Assembly: GCF_023701945.1 (NCBI RefSeq)
Contig: NZ_JABAEF010000002.1
Span: forward strand, 372,001-436,000
Reading direction: 5' to 3'
Length of the DNA stretch: 64,000 bases
Source: Rhizobium sp. CG5
GTDB lineage: Bacteria > Pseudomonadota > Alphaproteobacteria > Rhizobiales > Rhizobiaceae
Below are positions 36,852-45,627 of this stretch, piece by piece. The position numbers and the translations under genes were made by a program. The notes under the pieces are model-generated. The model was not told the origin of the DNA. It saw only the letters and a list, made by a program, of their open reading frames with translations, and ran no database searches. The number at the start of each line of letters is the position of its first letter. Positions within the stretch are counted from its first letter, which is position 1.

Positions 36852-38210
36852 TCACACCGTCCTGATATAGGCGTCATATTCGACATCGGTCACGCGCAGC
36901 GAGAATTCCGCCTGTTCCTGCTGTTTGCAGGCCGTATAGAGCCCGCGGTATTTGGGCCCGAGCGCCGCATAGGCGAAACTCGACTTGGCAAAGCGCTGGA
37001 TGGCATAGTCCCAGTTGGTCGGCAGCGGCTCGTGGCCGATCGCATGCTCGTCGCCGCTGATGGCGCCGCCCGGCTGGGTCTTTTCTCGCATGCCGGCGAG
37101 CGCTGCCCCCAGGATCATCGCCAGAACGAGATAGGGATTGGTATCCGAGCCCGCCACGCGGTGCTCGATACGGGTGGCGGGTTTGGAGGCGGTGATGACG
37201 CGCACCGCGGCCGAGCGGTTGTCGAAACCCCAGGAGGCATAGGTCGGCGCATGCTCGGAGGGGCGCAGCCGGCGATAGGAATTCTGGTGCGGCGCGAATA
37301 CCGCCATGCTCTCGCCCATGTTGTCGAGAAGTCCGCCGACGCAGTGCATCAGCACCTCGGCCGGGCCGTCCTCGCCGACGAAGATATTGCGGCCCTCTTC
37401 GTCGAGAATCGAGAAATGCACATGCATGCCGCTGCCGGCCTGGGTGCCGTAGGGCTTGGCCATGAAGGTGGCGTCCAGATCGTGACAGCGTGCCACGCCT
37501 TTGACGATGCGTTTCAGCAACAGCGCATAATCGGCCGCCGCCAGTGCGTCGGGCACATGGTTGAGGTTGATTTCATATTGGCCCGGACCGTTTTCGCGCA
37601 GCGTCGTATCGGCCGGAACGCCTTGCGCCCGCGCGGCGGAAGAGATGCCGTAGAACACCTCCTCGAAATCCTGCAATTCCGAAATCGACAGGACCTGCGT
37701 CTGGCCGGTGTGCCAGCGCCCGTCGCGCGTATTGGGCGGGCGCACCGGATCGAGGGCCGAGCGCACCGGGTCGATCAGGTAGAATTCCAGTTCGGTGGCG
37801 ACGACCGGCGTCAGCTTCAGCTTCTTGTAGCGCTCAAGCACCGCAGCCAGCACCTGGCGCGGGTCGCCATAAAAACCGCTGCCATCGGGGTTTTTCATCT
37901 CGAGCAGAACCTGGGCGGTCGGCCGCGACAGCCAGGTGACGCGCGACAAGGTGCCGGGAACCGGGAAACAGATCCCGTCCGGATCGCCCGTGCCCTCGGC
38001 CAAGCCTGCGGCATTGACGTCACGGCCCCAGACATCCAGCGCATAGACCGAACGGGGAATGGCCATGCCCTTGGTCAGTACGTCAAGCGCCCGCTCGCGC
38101 GGGATCCACTTGCCGCGTGGCACGCCGTTGACGTCGATGACGAAGGCTTCAAGCACCTCGATATCGGGGTTGGCGTCGAAAAAGGCTTTGGCTTGGCTTT
38201 CCATATCCAT
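36852..38210 (-). CDS. puuA: Glutamate-putrescine ligase (glutamine synthetase family)
   Basis: A 452-residue protein of the GlnA/PuuA fold. An N-terminal beta-grasp with VLEAFVIDVNGVPRGKWIP precedes the catalytic domain, which has ATELEFYLIDP (metal-binding glutamates), QYEINL, KPYGTQAGSGMHVHFS and NRSAAVRV/ATRIEHRVAGSDTNPYLV. It links glutamate to putrescine with ATP. The absence of the GlnA adenylylation-loop tyrosine context and the adjoining puuB support PuuA rather than a true glutamine synthetase. The start is ATG 38210 or 38204. The gene is first in puuA-puuB. Confidence 0.87.
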   Translation of the reverse strand: MDMESQAKAFFDANPDIEVLEAFVIDVNGVPRGKWIPRERALDVLTKGMAIPRSVYALDVWGRDVNAAGLAEGTGDPDGICFPVPGTLSRVTWLSRPTAQVLLEMKNPDGSGFYGDPRQVLAAVLERYKKLKLTPVVATELEFYLIDPVRSALDPVRPPNTRDGRWHTGQTQVLSISELQDFEEVFYGISSAARAQGVPADTTLRENGPGQYEINLNHVPDALAAADYALLLKRIVKGVARCHDLDATFMAKPYGTQAGSGMHVHFSILDEEGRNIFVGEDGPAEVLMHCVGGLLDNMGESMAVFAPHQNSYRRLRPSEHAPTYASWGFDNRSAAVRVITASKPATRIEHRVAGSDTNPYLVLAMILGAALAGMREKTQPGGAISGDEHAIGHEPLPTNWDYAIQRFAKSSFAYAALGPKYRGLYTACKQQEQAEFSLRVTDVEYDAYIRTV

Positions 38211-38512
38211 AAGGCACCGGCTGTTGCTCGTTGGTCTTGATCAATCGGCATGACACCACGCCGCATGCGAAAGAAACACCGCTAACGGTGCGCGCTCTTC
38301 GCGTTATAGATCAAAAACCGTGCCATGCGTCTGCCTGTCGCCTGCTGTCGTGCCGCTTCGGCCGGAGGCTGCCGAAAGACAGCGCTGCATCAGGGCCGAG
38401 TGCCTTCCGGAGGGAAGGACTAAAAAACTGGTCGAATGACCAGTTTCTATCCTAGCACTGCTTTGGCCGCAATTCCAGCCGGCCCTTTGCGATCAGGGCC
38501 ATCCCTTGACGA
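38211..38512. other. 302-bp region upstream of puuA
   Basis: No gene is seen. It holds the puuA promoter region and a 9-bp inverted repeat (38425-38446). Apart from these I see nothing distinctive. Confidence 0.5.
38418..38446 (-). terminator. Inverted repeat AAACTGGTC/GACCAGTTT: terminator of dadA-like gene or puu operator
   Basis: The arms AAACTGGTC (38425-38433) and GACCAGTTT (38438-38446) flank a 4-nt loop. Read on the minus strand, it lies 67 bp after the upstream gene's stop and runs into TTTTTTAG, so it fits an intrinsic terminator. The symmetric TGGTC half-sites also fit a TetR- or GntR-type operator about 215 bp upstream of puuA. Confidence 0.55.
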
Positions 38513-39766
38513 TCAGGGCTTGAAGCGTTCCGGCCGGTAGGGTTCGATGTTGAGGAACGGCTTCTCGCCGTCCATCGCCTCGGCAATCAGCCGGCCGGTG
38601 ACGGGGCCAAGCGTCAGGCCGTGATGGGCATGGCCGAAGGCGAACCAGACATTGGCGTGGCGCGGCGCCTTGCCGATGATCGGCATCATATCCGGCGTGC
38701 AGGGGCGGGCGCCCATCCACGGTTCGGCATCCAGCCGTTCGCCGAGCGGGAAGATGTCGCGGGCAACCTTTTCGGCGCGCTCCAGCTGCACCGGCGTTTT
38801 CGGCGCATCGCGAAAGGCGAATTCGGCGCCGGTCGTCAGGCGGATGCCCTGGTTCATCGGCGCCAGGAAATAGCCGCGCTCGTTGTCCATCGTCCAGTTG
38901 TTGAGCGTCGCATTTCCGGTCGTGCCGTAATGCATGTGATAGCCGCGCTTGACGCCGAGGGGGAAGCGATAGCCGATGCGCTTGGTCACCTCGTCCGACC
39001 ACGGACCCATGGCGACGACCACCTGGCTGGCCTCGATCGGGCCGTCGTCGGATTTGACTGTCCAGCTCTTTGCAGACCGGTTTTCGGTGAGCGTCGTCGC
39101 GTCGCCCTTGACGAAGCGGCCGCCAAGGCTCTCGAACAGTTTCAGATAGGCCAAGGTCAGGGCATGCGGATCGAGCACCGACCACGGATCCGACCATTTC
39201 AGCGCGCCGGTGAAGGTGCCGCGCAGATGCGGCTCTTCTCGGGCCAGATCGGCGGAGGACAGCTCGGTATAGCCGACGCCATAGTCGCGGGCGAGCCGCG
39301 CGGCCTCCGCATATTCGGAATCGCGCTTGGCATTGCTGCGGAAAATCTCCATCCAGCCGTTCTTGCGGATCAGATGGCCGGCGCCGGCCGCCTCCACCAT
39401 CTCGCTATGCTCGCTGACCGAATGCTCGATCAGCGGCGCGTAAGCGCGGGCGATGTCGAGATGGCGCCGATGGTTGGAGTGCCACCAGTATTTGGCCAGG
39501 AACGACATGACGCTGGGCACGGCGCGGGGATGATAATGGGCGTCGATCCGGTTGTTGAAGCTGTAGCGCACCAGAAGATCGAGGTTCTGCGGGAAACCGT
39601 AAGGCACCACGCCTTCGCGCTGGATCAGGCCGGCATTGCCGAACGAGGTTTCCTCGCCGGCGCCGCGGCGGTCGAGCAGCACCACCGATTTTCCGCGACG
39701 CGCCAAATGGACGGCTGTGGAAACGCCGATAATCCCGGCGCCAAGAACGATGGCATCTGCTGACAT
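38513..39766 (-). CDS. D-amino acid dehydrogenase-like FAD oxidoreductase (DadA family)
   Basis: A 417-residue DAO-family enzyme. The N-terminus ADAIVLGAGIIGVSTAVHLARRG binds FAD; ETSFGNAGLIQREGVVPYGFPQ is the DadA-specific segment; the C-terminal MPIIGKAPRHANVWFAFGHAHHG region follows. DadA enzymes oxidise D-amino acids to 2-oxo acids and pass electrons to the respiratory chain. Its place next to puuA/puuB may indicate a D-amino-acid or proline/hydroxyproline-like catabolic role, but no partner racemase gene (dadX) is present, so dadA proper is not asserted. Confidence 0.82.
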   Translation of the reverse strand: MSADAIVLGAGIIGVSTAVHLARRGKSVVLLDRRGAGEETSFGNAGLIQREGVVPYGFPQNLDLLVRYSFNNRIDAHYHPRAVPSVMSFLAKYWWHSNHRRHLDIARAYAPLIEHSVSEHSEMVEAAGAGHLIRKNGWMEIFRSNAKRDSEYAEAARLARDYGVGYTELSSADLAREEPHLRGTFTGALKWSDPWSVLDPHALTLAYLKLFESLGGRFVKGDATTLTENRSAKSWTVKSDDGPIEASQVVVAMGPWSDEVTKRIGYRFPLGVKRGYHMHYGTTGNATLNNWTMDNERGYFLAPMNQGIRLTTGAEFAFRDAPKTPVQLERAEKVARDIFPLGERLDAEPWMGARPCTPDMMPIIGKAPRHANVWFAFGHAHHGLTLGPVTGRLIAEAMDGEKPFLNIEPYRPERFKP

Positions 39767-39946
39767 TCACTGAATTCCGTTTTGAGATCTGGATGGCTTG
39801 CAAGGATGCAATTGCCTTTGCTGCGGCGCAAACGAAAAATGCCGGCAGGGATGAAATAGCGGTGGGCGTTGCAAAAATGTGGTCATGGCCCTCCGCTTTG
39901 GTGTTATAGCATGTCCCTGATCCCCTCCCACCGAAGGACGCACACG

Positions 39947-40114
39947 ATGATCCGATTCGAGAAGAAGTCCGAGCCCGACCTTCCCAGTGAGGCTGCCAAG
40001 AAGACAAAGCCTGCGGAAAACACGGTCGATTACGCTTCGCTTGCCAAGCCCGTGTCGAAAAAGCGCGGCCGCAAGGACGCCACCAAGGACGACGCAGAAG
40101 AAACCCTGCTCTAA
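39947..40114 (+). CDS. Small hypothetical protein
   Basis: A 55-residue, highly charged, probably unstructured cytoplasmic protein. It starts MIRFEKKSEPDLPSEAAKKT and contains a basic KKRGRKD patch near the C-terminus. The ATG at 39947 has GAAGGA about 8 bp upstream. There are no known domains. The basic patch could bind nucleic acid. It stands alone between dadA-like (divergent) and the small-protein pair. Confidence 0.5.
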   Translation: MIRFEKKSEPDLPSEAAKKTKPAENTVDYASLAKPVSKKRGRKDATKDDAEETLL

Positions 40115-40392
40115 GGCAGGGTTAAGGCTGGTGACAAACCGGCAATGGGTGCGTCGTTTGGAGGTCTGCTGGAACAGCTTCGGCCATCATCCGGCCCATG
40201 ACGAAGGATCGGGCCTGATCGCTGCGTGATCGCAAGCAGCACCTGCCGGGTCGCCGGGTCGCCGGGTCGGGCCATCGGCGCCTTGGCCCATTGCCGGGAT
40301 CGCTTCCAATCGGAAAGGCGCCGGCCGCATGTCTCACACTTGCGTTGAGGCCTGAGGCGATCACACTTACACAGCGCCTCCTATCGCGCGTT

Positions 40393-40596
40393 CTAACCCT
40401 TGATTCTGACATTCGGCCGCGGCTCGATTTGGAGGGGCGTGGCCGTCCGATCGGGCTGCTCTTGGGGCGGCAGGGGATCGGCATGGTCGGCGGCCCGGAT
40501 ATCCGCCAGACCGTCCTCTTGCAGAAGCTGGTTGCCGATAATCTCGGCAACCAGCTGTTTCGCATAGCCGCGCATCTTGCTTGGCGGCGAGCCCAT
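40393..40596 (-). CDS. Small hypothetical protein, second gene of a stress operon
   Basis: A 67-residue soluble protein whose middle reads KQLVAEIIGNQLLQEDGLAD and whose C-terminal part is Pro-rich. I do not recognise it. Its ATG shares one base with the TGA of the preceding gene (TGATG at 40594-40598), so translation is coupled to the 62-residue protein gene. The tight coupling and codon use support that it is a real gene. Confidence 0.55.
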   Translation of the reverse strand: MGSPPSKMRGYAKQLVAEIIGNQLLQEDGLADIRAADHADPLPPQEQPDRTATPLQIEPRPNVRIKG

Positions 40597-40784
40597 CAGG
40601 CCATTCCGGCCGGGTCGCCGATCGGCAGCAGCGCCGGATCGTTCGGATTTCGGTTATCGCCCGGCGCTTGCACGGGCGGCTTTGGGGCTTCTTCCTGCGA
40701 GCGGTCGGGCATGCCCGGTGTACCGCTTGGTCCGCGCGGCGTTTCGGCGTCAGGCCGCGGGGTGTTGGGAATGGTGGTCGGCAT
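40596..40784 (-). CDS. Small proline-rich hypothetical protein, first gene of a stress operon
   Basis: A 62-residue protein very rich in Pro, Asp and Asn (MPTTIPNTPRPDAETPRGPS at the start, NRNPNDPALLPIGDP near the end), likely disordered. It is similar in style to short proline-rich rhizobial proteins of unknown function. A strong ribosome-binding site (AAGGGAGA) precedes the ATG at 40784. An EcfG-type promoter lies 46 bp upstream, so induction by the general stress response is expected. Confidence 0.6.
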   Translation of the reverse strand: MPTTIPNTPRPDAETPRGPSGTPGMPDRSQEEAPKPPVQAPGDNRNPNDPALLPIGDPAGMA

Positions 40785-41094
40785 GGAACTCTCCCTTTTC
40801 TCTGGCGTTGGTGGCTTTGGTCATACGTGAACGAGCAGGACGGGCCGATGGTTCCGAATTGTGCATCACCGCCTTCGCAGACCGTGGCCCAAAGCCAAAC
40901 GGTGGCTGTGCCTTCGAAATGCCCCTTTAGGGTTGGAAGGGTACCCTCGTCCGTCGCTTTTGAACCTTCCTATGCGCCGCAACGGGTTCGCCGATCGGGG
41001 GCCGATGATCGATTGCGCGCATGATTTCTAACGGCTTCTGCCGAATGGACAGCCCGGTGCCCAAGCACCGTCACGATATGACAAGGAGACTGAT
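40785..41094. other. 310-bp region between the small-protein operon and DUF992 gene
   Basis: No gene is supported. It contains the EcfG-type promoter of the minus-strand operon and the leader of the DUF992 gene. Confidence 0.5.
40830..40855 (-). promoter_or_regulatory. EcfG-type (general stress sigma factor) promoter
   Basis: On the minus strand, GGAAC (40855-40851) is followed after 17 bp by CGTT (40833-40830). This matches the GGAAC-N16/18-CGTT consensus of alphaproteobacterial EcfG/RpoE2 promoters. The start codon of the first small gene is 46 bp downstream of the promoter. Confidence 0.7.
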
Positions 41095-41628
41095 ATGATG
41101 AAGAATTTTGGAATGGCGCTGACCGCTGCCACGCTCGCTCTGGCTGGCGCACAGGCCGCTGCCGCCGCTGACATGACCCCCGGCTACACGCCGCCGCCGG
41201 CCTATGATCAGGACACCGAGGGCGGCGTGAAGATCGGCAACCTGACCTGCGACATCGGCGGCGGCACAGGTTATGTGCTCGGCTCCTCCAAGCAGGCCGA
41301 TTGCGTGTTCCGTTCCACCGTCGGCACCGAGCTGCTCGACAATTACACCGGCGAGATCCGCAAGCTCGGCGTCGACCTCGGCTTCACCACGCGCAGCCGT
41401 CTGATCTGGGCGGTCTTTGCACCGACCGCCGGCTACCACCGCGGCTCGCTGGCCGGCCTCTATGTCGGTGCCTCGGCCGAGGCCACTGTCGGCGCTGGCG
41501 TCGGCGCCAATGTCCTGGTGGGCGGCACATCCGGCTCGATCCACCTCCAGGCGGTCAGCGTGACCGGCCAGCTCGGCCTCAACGTCGCCGCCGGCAGCGC
41601 CTCGATGACCCTGACGCCCGCCAACTGA
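41095..41628 (+). CDS. DUF992 domain protein, exported
   Basis: A 177-residue protein with a signal peptide (MMKNFGMALTAATLALAGAQ, cleavage after AAAAA). The mature protein has the DUF992 pattern: VKIGNLTCDIGGGTGYVLGS, two cysteines (likely a disulphide), and the C-terminal glycine- and alanine-rich LYVGASAEATVGAGVGANVL region. The function is unknown. AAGGAGA precedes the ATG pair. It is monocistronic. These periplasmic or outer-membrane-associated proteins are typical of Rhizobiales. Confidence 0.85.
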   Translation: MMKNFGMALTAATLALAGAQAAAAADMTPGYTPPPAYDQDTEGGVKIGNLTCDIGGGTGYVLGSSKQADCVFRSTVGTELLDNYTGEIRKLGVDLGFTTRSRLIWAVFAPTAGYHRGSLAGLYVGASAEATVGAGVGANVLVGGTSGSIHLQAVSVTGQLGLNVAAGSASMTLTPAN

Positions 41629-41962
41629 CCCCTTGAACACCCTTCCCCTTGCGCGTGGTCTAGCAGCGCAAGGGGAAGGTCCGCCCTGCAGTCGTCGAAA
41701 GCAGCTCCAGCGGCCGATGACAAAGGCCCGCGCCGAGCGCCCATCCGACCGTTCTGTTCGCCTGGACGGGACGCGAAGTGGCCGTGAACCGGCGGTGCAT
41801 GCCCGTGTGCTTTGGCCGGCACAATTGCAATCACAGCCATTCGTTGCAACAATCCCTGCCATCGGATCAGGTCGACGGGTACGGCCAGCGGATCCGGCCA
41901 ACGGATGCGGCCAGCGGATGCGGCCAAGGGATGCGGCCAAGGGATGCGGAAGGAGATGCAGC
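41629..41962. other. 334-bp region upstream of the GFA gene
   Basis: No gene is supported. Five tandem 13-bp repeats occupy 41883-41947, directly before the ribosome-binding site of the GFA gene. Confidence 0.5.
41883..41947 (+). repeat. Five tandem 13-bp repeats upstream of GFA gene
   Basis: The units are GGCCAGCGGATCC, GGCCAACGGATGC, GGCCAGCGGATGC, GGCCAAGGGATGC and GGCCAAGGGATGC. The last unit ends 16 bp before the start codon. The unit size is not a multiple of three and the array is non-coding. It could change promoter or leader spacing by slippage. Confidence 0.85.
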
Positions 41963-42355
41963 ATGGACCAGGTCACCGGCGGTTGCCTGTGCGGCAATGT
42001 CAGATTTCGGGCATCGGGACGCCCCTATAGGGTCGGCATCTGTCATTGCCTCGATTGCCGCAAACATCACGGCGCCCTGTTTCACGCATCGGCGATCTTT
42101 CCCGAAGCTGCGGTGACCGTCGAGGGCGAAACCCGCGACTACGCCGGCCGCTTCTTCTGCCCCCGCTGCGGCTCATCGGTGTTCGCACGCAGCGCCGACG
42201 AGGTCGAAGTGAACCTCGGCTCCCTGGACGCCCCCGACCAGTTCACGCCCACTTATGAACTCTGGACCATCCGCCGCGAATCCTGGCTGCCGGAGTTTGC
42301 GCTGGCCAGGCGATACGAGCGAGACCGCGAGGATGGCGGGCGGTTCGAGGGGTAG
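41963..42355 (+). CDS. GFA (CENP-V/GFA domain) family protein
   Basis: A 130-residue protein with the zinc-binding pattern GGCLCGNVRF, CHCLDCRKHHGA and FFCPRCGSSVF, typical of GFA-domain proteins related to glutathione-dependent formaldehyde-activating enzyme. Most such proteins have no proven enzymatic activity. AAGGAG precedes the ATG at 41963. It stands behind the tandem repeat and ends about 105 bp before the convergent tRNA-Gln. Confidence 0.85.
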   Translation: MDQVTGGCLCGNVRFRASGRPYRVGICHCLDCRKHHGALFHASAIFPEAAVTVEGETRDYAGRFFCPRCGSSVFARSADEVEVNLGSLDAPDQFTPTYELWTIRRESWLPEFALARRYERDREDGGRFEG

Positions 42356-42461
42356 GGGGAACGGTGCAACGGACGGTTCCGCGGCGGCAGCCTCTGCCGT
42401 GCAAGCGAAAACGGGACTAGACATCTCGACCGATCAGGAATGAAGGGCTTTTCGGGAGAAT

Positions 42462-42535
42462 TGGCTGGGGAACCTGGATTCGAACCAAGATTAACGGAGT
42501 CAGAGTCCGTCGTTCTACCGTTGAACTATTCCCCA
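42462..42535 (-). tRNA. tRNA-Gln (CTG)
   Basis: A 74-nt cloverleaf on the minus strand begins TGGGGAATAGTTCAACGGTA. The anticodon stem ACGGA/TCCGT encloses loop CTCTGAC with anticodon CTG (genome positions 42503-42501), and the T-loop and CCA end are encoded. It reads CAG codons. Confidence 0.96.
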
Positions 42536-42819
42536 ACTGGGCTGCTTGGCGCTCTCATGTGCGCCTGCCGGTGAGGCGGGCTTATAAACAAAAAGATCGG
42601 CACTTGCAAATACCCCCGGCCAAAAAAACTGCAAGAAAATAGCGGAGCCGATTTCATGGCCCCGCAAAGCCCGAACGAGGTCGTGCGGGGCGGGCTTTAG
42701 CCGTTGGCCAAAAACCGTTTGGCGAAAGGCCGGGCGGCTGGTATCATTGATCCAACGAAAATCGAAAAGACGCCAGCGGCATCCCTTGATGGCTTTGCGC
42801 GGCGCGACGGAAAAAGACA

Positions 42820-44403
42820 GTGAAAGACCCCGAAAGCGGCCCAGCGCCGCCACTCGAAGGGGCGTCTGCGGCAAAGCGCGGGGAGAGCAATTCCTCCCGG
42901 CGTGGCAAGTCGAAGCGGAGAGGGCAGAATGCCTCCCCGCCCGCGTTGTCTGGTGTCGAGGGTCAGTCCGTCAAGGCCGACCCGGCAGGACGTTTCCCGA
43001 ACCAGGATGGATCGTCTCCGGCGCGCAAGCGCAAGCGTAGACGCAAGAAAAGCACGTCCGCGGCTCTGCCCGGCGCGGCGCCTCAGGCCCGTGCGCCAGA
43101 ACCCGTCATCGATTCGGCAGTGAGTGTCGCTGTGCCGGCGGACAAGGCCGGCAAGCGTCGGCGCAAATCCCGCAACAAGCGCAGCCTGCAGGGTCGGCCG
43201 CTGGTCCCCGGCAAGGCCGCCGTTCCGGCCGGTCGGCCTTCAGGGTCCGGCGCTGCTGCATCTGCAGGCCGCCCATCGGGCCATCCCGACGCGCGCGTCG
43301 TGCCGAACGGCGCGCCGTCAGGCGGATCTGCCGCAGGCGAGGCGCCATCACGGCCGGCGGTGGCCGCCGCACCCCATATCCCCGATCTCTATGCCGCGCT
43401 CGATCTCGGCACCAACAATTGCCGCCTGCTGATCGCCCAGCCGACCAAGCCCGGCCAGTTCCGCGTCGTCGATGCCTTTTCGCGCATCGTCCGGCTTGGC
43501 GAGGGGCTCGCCGCCAGCGGCCGCCTGTCGCCGGAGGCCATGGACCGGGCGGTCGAGGCGCTGCGCATCTGCGCCGCCAAGCTGGCCGGTCGCGAGATCC
43601 GCCGCATGCGGTTGATCGCCACCGAGGCCTGCCGGGCCGCCGCAAACGGCGAGGAGTTTTTGCGCCGCGTCGTCGAGGAGACCGGGCTGGACCTGGAAAT
43701 CATCGATCGCGAAACCGAGGCGCGGCTGGCGGTGTCGGGCTGCTCCTCGCTGGTCGGCCGCGAAACCCGCTCGGTCGTGCTGTTCGATATCGGCGGCGGA
43801 TCCTCCGAGATCGCCGTGATCCGCATTGCCGACAATCGCTCCAGCCGGCTTGCCAATCATATTACCCATTGGACCTCCCTGCCGGTCGGCGTCGTCACGT
43901 TGTCGGAGCGCCATGGCGGCCGCGACGTGTCGCCGGCGATTTTCGAGGCGATGATCGACGAGGTGGCGGCCATGCTCGATCGTTTCGATTGCCCCCCGCT
44001 TGCCGATCTCGGCCTTTCCGATGCGGCGGAGGATTTTCACCTGATCGGCACATCGGGGACGGTCACGACGCTGGCCGGCGTGCATCTCGATCTGCCGCGC
44101 TACGATCGCCGCCGGGTCGATGGTCTGTGGCTGTCGGACGACGAGGTCACGGCCATGCAGGCCAAGCTTTTGTCCTGGGATTATTCCAGCCGCGCCGCCA
44201 ATGCCTGTATCGGCCCGGATCGCGCCGATCTGGTGCTGGCCGGCTGCGCCATCCTGGAGGCGATCCGCAGGCGCTGGCCGTCGAACCGCATGCGGGTCGC
44301 CGATCGGGGCTTGAGGGAAGGTCTTCTGACCGACATGATGGCGGATGACGGCGTCTGGCGACGCCATCGACCGCGGCGGCCGAACGGCCCAAGAGAGCGT
44401 TGA
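42820..44403 (+). CDS. Ppx/GppA family phosphatase with long basic N-terminal extension
   Basis: 527 residues from a GTG start. The catalytic region begins at about residue 190 with the phosphate-1 motif [15 protein letters not shown], followed by [27 protein letters not shown] (phosphate 2) and [13 protein letters not shown]. It hydrolyses polyphosphate and/or (p)ppGpp pppGpp-type phosphates. The first about 190 residues are a disordered Ala/Pro/Lys/Arg tract with clusters such as RKRKRRRKK and [11 protein letters not shown], which may bind nucleic acid or polyphosphate. Canonical homologues are 300-500 residues. It lies 14 bp before rlmE. Confidence 0.85.
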   Translation: MKDPESGPAPPLEGASAAKRGESNSSRRGKSKRRGQNASPPALSGVEGQSVKADPAGRFPNQDGSSPARKRKRRRKKSTSAALPGAAPQARAPEPVIDSAVSVAVPADKAGKRRRKSRNKRSLQGRPLVPGKAAVPAGRPSGSGAAASAGRPSGHPDARVVPNGAPSGGSAAGEAPSRPAVAAAPHIPDLYAALDLGTNNCRLLIAQPTKPGQFRVVDAFSRIVRLGEGLAASGRLSPEAMDRAVEALRICAAKLAGREIRRMRLIATEACRAAANGEEFLRRVVEETGLDLEIIDRETEARLAVSGCSSLVGRETRSVVLFDIGGGSSEIAVIRIADNRSSRLANHITHWTSLPVGVVTLSERHGGRDVSPAIFEAMIDEVAAMLDRFDCPPLADLGLSDAAEDFHLIGTSGTVTTLAGVHLDLPRYDRRRVDGLWLSDDEVTAMQAKLLSWDYSSRAANACIGPDRADLVLAGCAILEAIRRRWPSNRMRVADRGLREGLLTDMMADDGVWRRHRPRRPNGPRER

Positions 44404-44417
44404 GCACGGGACATAGC

Positions 44418-45203
44418 ATGGCTAAAGCATCGATCGGTGGAAACCGGACCGGCCGTAAACTCGGCCAGAGGGTCAAGAAGGGCAAGCTCAAGGCATCGTC
44501 GCGGCGGTGGCTGGAGCGCCATATCAACGATCCCTATGTGCAGCGCGCCAAGCTCGAGGGCTATCGCGCCCGCGCCGCCTTCAAGCTGCTGGAGATCGAC
44601 GAGAAGCACCAGATCCTCAAAGGCGCCCAGCGCATCATCGACCTCGGTGCCGCACCTGGCAGCTGGTCGCAGATCGCCGCCAATGTCACCGGCTCGACCG
44701 ATAGCGATATCCGCGTCGCGGCCATCGATTTTCTCGAAATGGACCAGTTGCCGGGTGTGAAGATCCTGCAGCTCGACTTTCTCGATGCCGATGCGCCGCG
44801 CCAGCTGATCGAGGCGGTCGGCGGCATGCCCGATGTGGTGATTTCCGACATGGCGGCGCCCACCACCGGCCACCAGCGCACCGACCATCTGCGCACCATG
44901 CATCTGTGCGAGGTCGCGGCCTATTTCGCCATCGACGTGCTGGCCGAAGGCGGCCATTTCCTGGCAAAGACCTTTCAGGGCGGCACGGAAAAGGACCTGC
45001 TCAACCTGCTCAAGAAGAATTTCAAGCAGGTCATCCATATCAAGCCGGGCGCCTCGCGCGCCGAATCGGTCGAGATGTTCCTGCTCGCCAAGGGCTTCAA
45101 GGGCCGCGAGGGCAATATGATCGTCGGTCACCATGACGAGGGCGAGGTGGGCCCCAGCCACGATGCCCGCGAGGATGCCACCGCCGACGAGAACCAGGAT
45201 TGA
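44418..45203 (+). CDS. rlmE: 23S rRNA (uridine2552-2'-O)-methyltransferase RlmE
   Basis: A 261-residue FtsJ-type enzyme, from ATG 44418 ([15 protein letters not shown]). Signatures: [12 protein letters not shown], the AdoMet-binding [40 protein letters not shown] and [15 protein letters not shown]. These supply the K-D-K-E catalytic tetrad. RlmE methylates the ribosomal A-loop, late in 50S assembly. The N-terminal basic tail of about 35 residues and the acidic C-terminal tail are extensions relative to E. coli RlmE (209 residues). The ppx-rlmE order is common in Rhizobiales. Confidence 0.92.
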   Translation: MAKASIGGNRTGRKLGQRVKKGKLKASSRRWLERHINDPYVQRAKLEGYRARAAFKLLEIDEKHQILKGAQRIIDLGAAPGSWSQIAANVTGSTDSDIRVAAIDFLEMDQLPGVKILQLDFLDADAPRQLIEAVGGMPDVVISDMAAPTTGHQRTDHLRTMHLCEVAAYFAIDVLAEGGHFLAKTFQGGTEKDLLNLLKKNFKQVIHIKPGASRAESVEMFLLAKGFKGREGNMIVGHHDEGEVGPSHDAREDATADENQD

Positions 45204-45218
45204 GGAAAAACGGCCGCG

Positions 45219-45602
45219 ATGCTGCTCTATGTCACCCTCGGCTCGACGGATCTCGTCCGCTCGAAGCGCTTCTACGATGCGGCCCTGGCCGTGCTTGGGC
45301 TGCAGTGCCGCGTCAGCAAGGACGATGAGATCGGCTATGGGGCGGACGGCGATGGTCGCTGCCGCCTGTGGCTGCTCACGCCGGTGAATGGCGAGCCCCA
45401 GACGGTCGGCAATGGATCGATGATCGCGCTTGACGCGCAAAGCCGCGCTGCGGTCGATGCCTTTTACCAGGCAGCCCTTGCCCAGGGCGGAACGGACGAG
45501 GGCGCGCCGGGCCTGCGGCCCTATCATGCACATTTCTATGCCTGTTACGTGCGCGATCCGGACGGCAACAAGCTGTCGGCTGTCTGCGAGACGCCGGAAT
45601 AG
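45219..45602 (+). CDS. VOC (glyoxalase/bleomycin resistance) family protein
   Basis: A 127-residue single-domain VOC protein: MLLYVTLGSTDLVRSKRFYD at the N-terminus and FYACYVRDPDGNKLSAVCE at the C-terminus supply the paired beta-alpha-beta-beta-beta units with metal ligands (C-terminal Glu). The substrate is unknown. It begins 15 bp after rlmE and is probably in the same transcript. Confidence 0.82.
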   Translation: MLLYVTLGSTDLVRSKRFYDAALAVLGLQCRVSKDDEIGYGADGDGRCRLWLLTPVNGEPQTVGNGSMIALDAQSRAAVDAFYQAALAQGGTDEGAPGLRPYHAHFYACYVRDPDGNKLSAVCETPE

Positions 45603-45627
45603 CTCTCGCGGCAGCTCAAGCTCCGCC

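Noticed and set aside
35560..38240. Plus-strand open frames opposite puuB and puuA
   Set aside because: They are antisense shadows; the minus-strand frames have all the family motifs.
41883..41947. Short CRISPR-like array
   Set aside because: The units are direct 13-bp tandem repeats without spacers, and no cas genes are near.
42747..43040. A separate small gene overlapping the start of the Ppx/GppA gene
   Set aside because: It is in another frame, ends within the N-terminal extension and has no ribosome-binding site.
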